Shown here: positions 56,101-64,000 of the stretch, one piece after another
Numbering within the stretch: the stretch's first letter is position 1
Layout of the letters: each line of letters opens with the position of its first letter
Assembly (NCBI GenBank): GCA_003864495.1
Contig: ML133474.1
Location: 908,550-972,549, forward strand
Reading direction: 5' to 3'
Length of the DNA: 64,000 nucleotides
Source: Nemopilema nomurai
Lineage: Eukaryota; Cnidaria; Scyphozoa; Rhizostomeae; Rhizostomatidae
Notes under the pieces: generated by a model
Seen by the model: only the letters and a program-made list of their open reading frames with translations
What the model was told of the DNA's origin: nothing
Database searches by the model: none
Position numbers and translations under genes: made by a program

Positions 56101-59100
56101 AGTTTCACTGTGTTTTTATCAAGTCTTACATTTGCATCAACTGCTACACCATATAATGTGACATAAATGTTTTCCCCTGTGCAAAAATAAAAGCAAGTTC
56201 AGTTTTGTGAAACGGGAATGCTGCTACAAGGACATGCAGAATTGCATCTATTACAACCTCTGTATAAAGAGCTGCACATGAGGTTTATAAAACCCAGACA
56301 GGGCTCATACTTTTTCCAGGTATCTCAAAGGTACTAACACAAAACTGGTGAAAAAATTGGTCTTTTTATATCTGGTGTCATATTTCTGTAAAAAGTTGGC
56401 TTTCGTTTTATACTCAGCTTCAATTGGCAGAAAAAAATTAAATGAAAATCAGTTGTGTAGAAAGAGGCTATCAACAACTTACCAGTGTCATATGAAATGA
56501 CCATGTTTGACTGAAAATCGCCTGTTTTCATTGGATGGAAAAGTATGTCCACCTGAATGCTATCAGCCACGCCCAAGACACAGCTGTCTGGAGAAGCTGA
56601 GAAGGGACTGCAAAAAAATTGTCAAATGACCAATTTATCCAATGTATTGAATAAATTACAACAGGGTCAAATAGGCCTGAATTGCAAACTATGTCAAGAA
56701 ATTCTAATGTCACTTTTATAACAGCTGGGTAAGAAAGAAACAGGCACAAAACAAGATTGTAAGCTTTTACCTCTCAGTCAAAAGTTGGATTTTTGCTGTT
56801 CTATTACCAACATTTCGCACAAGCAAAGTTTTTGTAGAAGCATACTAGAATATAAGTACAAAACTATTAGTTCATTTCATTCAAAATCATTCGTTTTCAA
56901 AAGATTTAATGCAAATTCTATTGGAAGAAATTCTGTTGCATTGAACACTTTGGTTATGACTCAAGCAGTCTATTGCTCAGGTACTGCTCAGATTACAAAT
57001 TCTCTGTCATTGCAGTAACACAAACAATTCCCCACTTCTAAGCATAAGTTTCTAGCAGAAAAACAAAGCTACAAGTCAAAACAAAAATCCTAAAAAATCT
57101 TCTAATTTCTGTCTTTAAACACAGTTTACACTTATCATTGTTTCATAGAGCTATAAAGGGACCTTTGAGAATTTTCATAAAAACTGGCAAGTTTATATTT
57201 ATAAAGTTGTATTTATACACTTTTGTTTTGAGACAAATTCACCTTAACAGGACAGGATTGAAAGTTGATGTCATCGGGAAAATCAAGCATTGCCCTGGCA
57301 CCAACTCCTTTCACAGGAACAAGGAACTTTTCTCTTTCAGTTATACAAATCAGCTCATGTTCATAATCCTTTGAAGTAAAGATATATTAATGAGCAGAAA
57401 TATAAACTTGAGAAGCATTTTGAGGGAAAGAGAAAGAGTTTTCAATTTATTCCAAACTTTTAGAATCTATTATATTTTAACCTTAAAACATAATCATGAA
57501 TGATAAATCAAAAAATATTATTTCCAGGCCTCACTGGTAAAAATTTTGAAAGTGTCTGTTCAATCGCACTTCTAGAACATTTCTGGAAGTTCTTGAAAAA
57601 TCATGTAAATATTGACCATAAAGAATTTCTTTCAGTAGGAAACCAAGAGGGATGTAGACTAGTGGGTTTGAAGAAGGGTACACTACCTCCCACTTTTGAA
57701 AATTGGATAATAAATTTTACAGATGGATTGTAGGTTGATGCGTTTCTTGCCTTCACATAGTATATTGGTGTGTATCAAAAACTGTTTAACCTTAATCAAA
57801 GAAATAATGAGCAGCAAGGATGACTCTATGCTCAAAAATGGTGAGACTTTAACAAGTAAGAGTATGATTGAAAAATAACAAGAAGTGTGGCTGCTAGAGC
57901 AGTGAAAGAAGGCTTAGAAATGTCATGTTTGATAGAAGGATCTTGTTTGCTTGTAATTGACTTGTTATTGGCTTGTAATTAAGATGGAAGAGTTTAACTT
58001 TGGTCAGTAAATTAACCCAATTACACCCCCTAGTCAAAATTGCCATTTACACATTAGCGGAACAGAAACCATGCAACAAGATAAAGTTTGTTATTGTCAA
58101 AGGAAAAGAGTGATTGTACATCATTCCCAATCAGCCCTAATTTCCAAGAATTAAACATTTTCTTATGAAAAATTGTTCAAAACCTCTTTCAATACCTAGA
58201 ATTTTCATGAAAAGCTAAGATAGTTTTTTAAGGAATTCATTCAAGGACAATATATGAGCCTTGAAATATTTATGTATGAGCTTGACAGACCTTCTTTTCA
58301 TCAGGTGTGAATTTTATTAAAAAGATTGTATCCATTCCAGGAGCAACTTTATGTCCTACATCAGGTGGACTTATGATCTTGAAATATGGGGAGTCAGCTT
58401 GAGTCACTTTCACAAGTCTAGCAACCTAATGAAGGAAAAAACAATTAGGTTTTGAAATGAGGAGTTAAGTTGAAGTTAGGTCTTCTAAGTTTATATTCTG
58501 CTAAGTAGGCAGATAGGCATAGAAAGCAGCTAAATTAAATAGCATTTATCTGTGAAATCTTTTAACTATCTGTGAGCAGCATCTAGTTATTCAGGCTTCA
58601 ATACTTCACTTGTTTCAGATGCATCAACAATAAATGAGTTACTGACCTTGTCATTGTTACGCAAACGTAGAGGAACTGTATGCGTCTCAAATGGTTCATA
58701 ATTCTGGAACACTACTTCAGATGGAAATGGTTGAAAGAGAGGCACCTCAATATCCACCATTGTAAACTGAAAAAAACTTGTTTGATTAAAGTATGTTTAT
58801 TCAAAAGACGGAGACTTAAATGTGACACAAAATAAGAACATTGAACTAATCTCAATGACATTTTCATTAACATTTAGCAAAACTGATAACAGATAATTAA
58901 AAATTCCATGCTTTGAAGGTGTTTAAATAAACTCATCCAAAAAGCCTAGGCATTTCACACTCTTTAAAAACTTTCTTAAGAGTTGTGAGATACAAGACTA
59001 AATAGTTGATGTTTGGCCTTTATGCCCACACAAAAAGGGAATTAAAATTCCCCAGACATCAGAAAACTTACAAAAGTCACAATTGAATAAAATAACTATA

Positions 59101-59916
59101 ATTATAACATGAAATTTAACCTTCTGATGTGTGGTCTCGGACATATCAAGTAGCTCAACAATTTGTGGTATCCTCATTTCGTGGGTTTCTTTAAGCCTTT
59201 CCTCTGTTGTTAAGGCCATCTCAGCCATAAATGCTGAGGGTGTTTGCTAAAGATAAATATTAAGTGAAAAAAGAAAATGCTTAGAATCTACATTTGAGAA
59301 TCTACAAAAAAGTTTAAAGAAGCACTTTCTAAATATGTTTTCAACAACCAATTGTGATAATTTAAAACTTAGAAAACAAATTGCAAAAAAGCCAGGAAAA
59401 TTTAATGAACGGAATAGTGTCATTTTGGGAAATGTATTGATGTTTGCCTATTTTCAACTCTTTCATCTTTAATCAACAAGGCTTTCTATATATTCAGCTT
59501 ATGTAAATAATTTGTCTTGACTTCAGCATGATTGATTCAGTTCACTATATCTTTTTAGCTGTCGTGTACCGTGTAAAATTCTTGCGACAAAAATACTGTT
59601 TCAAAAAGATCTAAGAATTAAAACTATGCTAATGATTATCGGTAACTTGAACTGAAAGTTGAGCCTTAACTTTAACACGAATGGGCAGAAAGAGGGGGCA
59701 ATAGATACATGCATGCTATCGATGTAATTTTTTCAACTAGATTTTATTCTTTTGACATATATTTTAAACAACAGCCACATTGTAAAAAGCAAGCAAACCT
59801 ACCTTATCAAAATCGACTTCATTTCTAACGAGCTTGGGATTGCGCGGAGCAACAACTTTCGACCTTGCTTTATTGTTCGGCTTTCCAAATCCATTTCTAC
59901 TTTTGTCAGTTGCCAT
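13393..59916 (-). CDS. HYDIN: HYDIN, axonemal central pair apparatus protein (complete, 81 exons)
   Basis: HYDIN is a giant ciliary protein of the central pair apparatus (C2b projection), needed for normal ciliary bending. The start is ATG at 59914-59916 (MATDKSRNGFGKPNNK) and the stop is TAA at 13393-13395. I traced 81 exons with GT donors and AG acceptors. Their lengths and phases agree end to end except for one extra base in exon 64, giving about 5,158 residues, close to human HYDIN (about 5,121). The family block LLDMSETTHQK is in exon 2. Many Ig-like ASH/MSP-type domains follow on both sides of a central P-loop (adenylate-kinase-like) domain at about residues 1930-2200 and a Lys/Glu-rich linker. 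Family-typical blocks include SERSPLDCPGGIEYKL (exon 59), RRNPELKGPGGSPPGCTLDPG (exon 66) and MNPTNTTYTFSW (exon 67). An X-box lies upstream. Exon blocks are listed separately. Confidence 0.96.
21595..21655. repeat. Short degenerate ATCACT repeat in HYDIN intron 67
   Basis: Several near copies of ATCACTA and GATCAC follow one another, for example ATCACTAATCACTAATCACT. This is simple intronic repeat sequence with no coding role. Confidence 0.6.
23633..32949 (-). other. HYDIN: HYDIN exons 49-64 (third Ig-like domain array, frameshift in exon 64)
   Basis: Exons in transcript order: 32773-32949, 31971-32192, 31489-31664, 30559-31057, 29986-30158, 29441-29639, 28986-29034, 28400-28665, 27730-28097, 27251-27431, 26439-26729, 25792-25944, 25156-25449, 24505-24820, 24044-24318, 23633-23938. 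Exons 49-51 are a variable linker. Exon 52 is the second largest visible exon of the gene (499 bases) and resumes the Ig-like domains. Exon 57 ends in a basic tract; the donor at 27729 (GGGG/GTAGG) was chosen because it alone keeps phase with exon 58. Exon 64 starts in the expected frame (WDDRMKTVKWVD) but ends in the next frame (KHKVIETEPEPPYTS...), as described in the findings. Confidence 0.85.
29633..29873. repeat. 89-bp tandem repeat (about 2.7 copies) spanning the exon 54 acceptor
   Basis: Copies start at 29633, 29722 and 29811 (CTCCGTT on the plus strand), exactly 89 bases apart, and share long blocks such as CAGTTATGTATTACTAGCAG. The first copy contains the acceptor used for HYDIN exon 54 and the first seven exon bases. 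The second copy has lost the AG. The third keeps it at 29818-29819. Confidence 0.9.
32991..33055. repeat. 10-bp simple repeat (AGTCAGGTCA) in HYDIN intron 48
   Basis: Perfect and near-perfect copies of AGTCAGGTCA are preceded by degenerate copies (AGTCAATTCA, GGTCAAGCCA), so the tract seems to have grown from a 5-base GTCAA/GTCAG motif. It lies wholly within the intron between exons 48 and 49. Confidence 0.85.
33436..37975 (-). other. HYDIN: HYDIN exons 41-48 (P-loop domain and charged linker)
   Basis: Exons in transcript order: 37702-37975, 37138-37389, 36402-36778, 35819-36002, 34945-35164, 34389-34607, 33927-34052, 33436-33658. Exon 41 ends in an acidic tract. Exon 42 carries a Walker A motif (VHGAPLSGKS) in an adenylate-kinase-like fold. 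Exon 44 carries a matching hydrophobic strand ending in Asp (GVVFDGLES). Between them, exon 43 has an Ala/Pro-rich insert (VSPPPTPPLGPP). Exons 45-48 encode a roughly 260-residue, strongly charged segment (Lys/Arg/Glu) predicted to be helical or disordered, with the run KEREKEKEREKEKEK in exon 48. The boundaries agree in phase throughout. Confidence 0.86.
38355..38374. repeat. Short AT microsatellite in HYDIN intron 40
   Basis: About 8 TA dinucleotides occur in a row in the intron between exons 40 and 41. Confidence 0.6.
38440..49711 (-). other. HYDIN: HYDIN exons 19-40 (second Ig-like domain array)
   Basis: Exons in transcript order: 49664-49711, 49398-49514, 48669-48818, 48271-48374, 47514-47787, 47113-47225, 46702-46852, 45991-46131, 45676-45804, 45489-45548, 44817-45000, 44028-44272, 43687-43896, 43229-43360, 42536-42619, 41973-42164, 41618-41766, 40944-41208, 40333-40484, 39773-39815, 39509-39652, 38440-38679. 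They continue the ASH/MSP-like array. Exon 29 (VDFGCVLNDTEHVKNVTVTN) and exon 31 (FDVLPLYGELEPGE) flank a poorly conserved linker carried by exon 30 (Pro/Thr-rich). Exon 38 is only 43 bases. The exon 29 donor (CCTC/GTAATT) is the weakest call and was chosen because it keeps the frame. Confidence 0.83.
50074..59916 (-). other. HYDIN: HYDIN exons 1-18 (N-terminal Ig-like domain array)
   Basis: Exons in transcript order: 59803-59916, 59121-59246, 58647-58766, 58291-58425, 57243-57368, 56771-56844, 56483-56607, 56068-56176, 55436-55528, 54773-54899, 54248-54304, 53569-53787, 53223-53354, 52467-52558, 52268-52335, 51298-51524, 50895-50995, 50074-50209. Together they encode about 727 residues. Exon 3 starts the first Ig-like segment (QPFPSEVVFQNY). 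Exons 7, 12, 13 and 16 carry typical strands of these domains (for example SIQVDILFHPMKTGDF and NVGDIDAIFSYV). All boundaries are inferred from splice consensus and frame continuity. Confidence 0.87.
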
Positions 59917-61419
59917 TTTGTACACATATATTAACTTTAATAAAGAGTAGTCGAGCTATACTCTTCCCTACATCTCGATGTGTCTAAACTTGCAAAATAA
60001 AGCAATTTTTAACAATTCTGGAGACCATTTCACCCATTTTGAATTATTGGGAAGAGCGCCGAAACGAGGATCACAACAGAAAGTGCTGACGCTGTTACTA
60101 TGACAACTGTAACTAACAGGCTCTTGCAGTGGTTGTACCATAAAGAGAGTAGACTTGGGCAACGAAGCTTGGGCAAAATTTAAAACGCAAGAAGCTCCCT
60201 GCACTTTAAATCACCAACTCTGGAAGAATCAATTTCTTTGCACTTCTTATGCAGTGTCATTCCGTGCAAGGTATTGTAAATTAAAACTCACCTTGCATAT
60301 TGAACAACAATGACTAAGAAATGTGTACAAAAATGTACAATGATTTCCTAGGCTTAAAATTCAAATAATTGGAAAAGCACATCAAAATATAAGCAAGTCA
60401 AATGATGTAAAATGAAGTAATTTATCTTCGGGACAAACATTGAAACCTTCTACGTATGCTTGATGGGATAACTCGCACAAAATGTGGAAAGAAAGACAAA
60501 CACAAAAAGCCAATGTGGTTTAAGACAAAGAAAGAAATAGTGATTGTTCAAATAACACTAAAATATTTCGAACTACTCTAACCCCTCAACAATACATTAT
60601 ATATAAAGAGCTGACAAAAGATTGCAAGAAAAGTCTCAAACTTTATCTCTATCAAAAGTAAAAAAGTGAATGATCGTCCAATTATTCTATGGAATCAACA
60701 GTTTTTATAGTTACGTTCAGAGCACCTCGCATAAAAACCCAAATATGAAGATTTTAAGAATGGGAAGGTACATAAATGAATGCACTGGGAATAAAATTGC
60801 CAATAGAACGATACCAGATAATTTTTATTAAAATGAAAATTGAAAAATCAAATTAAATCAAATTAATTCAACGAAAAATCAAATGAGCTACAAGCAGAAC
60901 TGCATGTGAACGAAAACAATCAAATTTGTGTCACGAATGTGTAGATGCACTAAATTACGACGCTAAAGATTCGCTCGATTAGTAATAATAATTGAAATAG
61001 TAACCTCTAATCATAAGTAATAGCTATAATAAAGTTGTAAATAAAATTAAATGTTGGTGTGACTTGAACTGCTTCGTTTGTTGTGTAAAGTGATGTGACC
61101 AGGTGATTTGTGGAAGAAGATCATTCGTTACTCTCGATAAACAAAGGACCATGAGCTTGAAGTCGAATTTGATACTGCATAGAAAAAGGAAACATCAATT
61201 AAAAAATTGGGAATTGCGAAAGTATGAAGCGAGATAAAACATGGGGGCTGCTTTGGTAGCATTCAGGAATCTAGTCCAACACAAAATGAGTTGTCAAAAT
61301 TACGATGGACATTTCTTGCCTTTAAAACTTACAAATCAGTAAAAGTTACAAACCACATTGTTAAACTGACGCCATAGACTGTTAAAATTTTGAACATTAC
61401 AGAATCATGTTAAAAAGTC
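59917..61419. other. Intergenic region between HYDIN and DGAT1-like gene
   Basis: This contains the HYDIN promoter region, including the X-box, and the 3' flank of the DGAT1-like gene. TTTATT at 60824-60829 is an AATAAA on the minus strand about 590 bases past the DGAT1 stop. The rest is AT-rich with no gene-like ORF. Confidence 0.45.
60094..60107. promoter_or_regulatory. X-box (RFX factor binding site) upstream of HYDIN
   Basis: The site GTTACT-AT-GACAAC fits the animal X-box consensus RYYNYY-(N1-3)-RRNRAC at every position, as an imperfect palindrome with a 2-base spacer. It lies about 180 bases upstream of the HYDIN ATG. RFX transcription factors drive ciliary genes through such sites in nematodes, insects and vertebrates, usually within a few hundred bases of the start. 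Binding in this organism is inferred. Confidence 0.75.
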
Positions 61420-63983
61420 TTACGTCGTAGAAAACTTACGTTCATAGTGAGTCACGAAGTAGTCGTGGTAATACATAAGGATGGCAACTGGTTGTCCAAG
61501 GATCAACGAGAACCAGACAGCAATGTTGCCATAATTGCCCGACAGGAACTTAGAAACAAACACTGCGTATGGGACTTGCATAATCATGCCCATGAAGGCC
61601 CATGTTTTCATCATACCCAAGGGCACACTTACAAGCAACTAGTGAAAGAAGAATTTACATGAACTCATGGAGGGGCAGCTTAGACACCCTGATACAAACA
61701 ATAACATTGTATCAGTAAAAAGCAACATTGCAGTGCATAGCGCCAAAGTCAAAAGAGTAGACGAACAAATGGGAATCATAATAACAACTGCAAAGCATTT
61801 GGAGTGAATTGGGTCAGAGTTCAGCCTACGAGTGATCTGGGATCAGCGATGGGGTCATGATTACAGCAGGGGCCAGGATTAGGATTAGCCTAGAGCAAGT
61901 GATAGGGGTTCCAGGTTTTGGACTTAAATTCAGGATGCGATGTGGGGCCTTCTAGACTTGGAACGTGGATTAAAATAACGATGACTCCGGTGGCGATAAT
62001 TATTTGTTTATTTTATTGTTTTTGATCCTAAATTATCCTAAGTTAAAGATGATGGAAACCTGTAGAAGCCATAGAGTGGTTTCTTTCTTTTTGTCTCACA
62101 AATGATAAAATGAACCAAAGTGGTATTTGATTTTCTCCATTACTAGACAATAACACCATATGCTCTTTTCCGTTTTGCAATCGTTTCACTTTCTACTCAA
62201 ATTTCAGAAGACGTAGGTAGCATTAGCAGACTATTAATACAATAAAAAGTACAAAACTGGACAATTTCTCAGTAGATAAGGTGTACCTCGTGGAAGACAG
62301 CACTTAGAAGAAAAACTGTCAAACTTGCTTGAATTTTTGTGCAACCTGCACGAAGCATTGGCTGGAACAGATGCCTGTTGAAATACACATATCAATATAA
62401 CAGCTGTTTGACGTCAGCTCTAGTGAGACAGCATCGAATTTTTGCTTGCTAGCGCATTCAAACAGACATAACACGAAATATCAAATTTAAATGGAGATAA
62501 TACACCTTCAGTCTTAAAATTTGGAACCGAAGAATGCGTATTCGAAAGACGTATAGTTCGCTTCAAATATCTCATGCTTTTCTAACCGAGTTCTTAACAT
62601 CAACCTAAGATCTGTGTTGCACAATAAACGTAATTTGTAAAGTGTCACGTTACGTTTCAAGGGCAAGCAAGAGTAGTCAGCTTAAAGTTTTTCTGACCAT
62701 TTTCAATAATATAAAATTGCAAACATAGCTACCTGTGTGCCCATCTATGAATGGGGATGTTCCAATTTTGCCAAAACGATTGCACTGTATTGGCGTTCCT
62801 TTAGTAAAAGAGAGTGACTTTTCGTTGAATGAGGCCTCACCATAGCGGGGAATGTTGTTCGACAGCAAAAGTGTACGAAAAGTGGAGCCTTTTAGGAGTC
62901 CTTGGTTAAACTCTTCTTATATGAGAACCTCTTTGATCAAAAGTTAATGGTATTTTTCATAAGGGTTGGGTATAGGATTGCTACATGAATTTTTTGCTAG
63001 GACATGTAAAAAAGAAAAACCGCATGCATTAAAAATTACAGGGCTATAGTTGTACATCAAAATGCGGAGGAAATTTGTGCGACTTACCACCAATCCTTGT
63101 AGAAAACTCGGTCACCGAACCTCATTACTTCCCCAACAATGTTCAGGATAGAGTGAAAGTACACATAGAAAAATATGAGCCAGAGGAAATGGTTTGGAAT
63201 CTAGAAGAAGGTTAACATTTATTTCACTTCAAGCAATGTAAAACACTTTCTTCCCATCATCTGGCACTTTCTCAAATTCACACAATAAGTTGGATCAATA
63301 GTCTGCAGTTTCATTCTTTATTGTGGCTGTTTGAGCTGCGTCTTTACTTTACATGACAGTGTTTTAAAGAAAGGCAACAAGCTTGATTACTAAACGGAAT
63401 TACCAAGCACATTGAATTATTTCAAGGACAGAAAATCTAAGACATTTCTTAGAGCAAGAAGTGTTATGAGCCCAAATATCATACATCAATCTCTTTCAAA
63501 TGAAAACAAAGGCTTTACTTGAGGTTCAAAGATTTTAAGATTAACATCTCTGACGTCAAAGGTACTTAGACTGTTGAAAAAAGTATTAATCTTGTCATCC
63601 AGACTTAGAGATAAGACATTGTCAAAGAAAATGTCGCGTTTGATAGAGAGACATTACGAGCAGGCTGTTTAAATAAAAAATTCAATTAATTCTTACAGCA
63701 AAGCCCAGCTGAACTCAATATATAAAATTGGAAAATAGGGAAATATACTAACAGCCAACTTCATTATTCTTTCAATAAATCGGGGATAATCCAGCTCCTA
63801 AAACAAGAACGAAGAGAATCATTCTAATGAAGAACTAAAGCAGGCTAGTGCTGCATGACATCAGCAACAAAAACTCGAAATAACGATGAACGCGGAGTTC
63901 ACAATGTGCAGTTTGACAACAGATAAACCTTTCCAAAATTAGCTTTGAGGTCAGCAGACGAGAAAGCAGGAAAAATCCTATTA
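61420..63983 (-). CDS. DGAT1: DGAT1-type diacylglycerol O-acyltransferase, C-terminal part (runs off window)
   Basis: DGAT1 is an ER-membrane MBOAT enzyme that acylates diacylglycerol to triacylglycerol. Six exons are visible (63929-63983, 63753-63797, 63088-63200, 62733-62798, 62287-62374, 61420-61638), about 195 residues in consistent phase. Family landmarks in order are [27 protein letters not shown], the MBOAT block [18 protein letters not shown] with the catalytic His, [18 protein letters not shown], and the C-terminal [27 protein letters not shown]. The last two segments are membrane helices. The stop is TAA at 61420-61422. A GTAAGA donor-like site just before it leaves open an extra 3' exon, though the ending matches the usual DGAT1 end. 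The first listed exon is less sure than the rest. Confidence 0.93.
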
Positions 63984-64000
63984 CTGAAACACATAAACCC

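Noticed and set aside
57243..57368. Possible frameshift at the start of HYDIN exon 5
   Set aside because: On recounting the bases at 57359-57363 the exon is 126 bases and in frame (DYEHELICITEREK).

Overview
The window is nuclear DNA from an animal. The genes are intron-rich with GT..AG introns, mostly a few hundred bases long, and the sequence is AT-rich. A complete HYDIN gene points to an animal with motile cilia. A DOK-type PH+PTB adaptor is a metazoan signalling family. A mitochondrial-type NDH-2 (alternative NADH dehydrogenase) gene argues against a vertebrate, because this enzyme is known from several non-vertebrate lineages such as cnidarians, sponges and placozoans. I cannot name the species.

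Layout, left to right. (1) About 72-4583, plus strand: a gene I do not recognise. It has a huge acidic first exon built of 41-residue and then 23-residue tandem repeats, then a coiled-coil exon and a short last exon. (2) 5955-8346, minus: a complete 263-residue DOK-like adaptor in 4 exons. (3) 10057-11816, minus: type II NADH dehydrogenase in 2 exons, interrupted by a one-base frameshift in a G run at the second dinucleotide-binding motif. (4) 13393-59916, minus: a complete HYDIN gene. I could trace 81 exons by eye with consistent splice phases. They encode about 5,158 residues and span 46.5 kb. The one break is a one-base shift in exon 64. (5) 61420-63983, minus: the 3' end of a DGAT1-type diacylglycerol acyltransferase that runs off the right edge.

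The four minus-strand genes form a head-to-tail series with gaps of about 1.5-1.7 kb. They have unrelated roles (ciliary axoneme, respiration, signalling, lipid synthesis), so I read this as neighbourhood and not as a functional cluster. The best regulatory signal is a palindromic RFX/X-box match (60094-60107) about 180 bases upstream of the HYDIN start codon, the expected kind of site for a ciliary gene. Other points of interest are an 89-bp tandem repeat that copies a HYDIN splice acceptor, clustered small indels inside the acidic repeats, and a C-terminal SH3-ligand-like peptide on the DOK protein.
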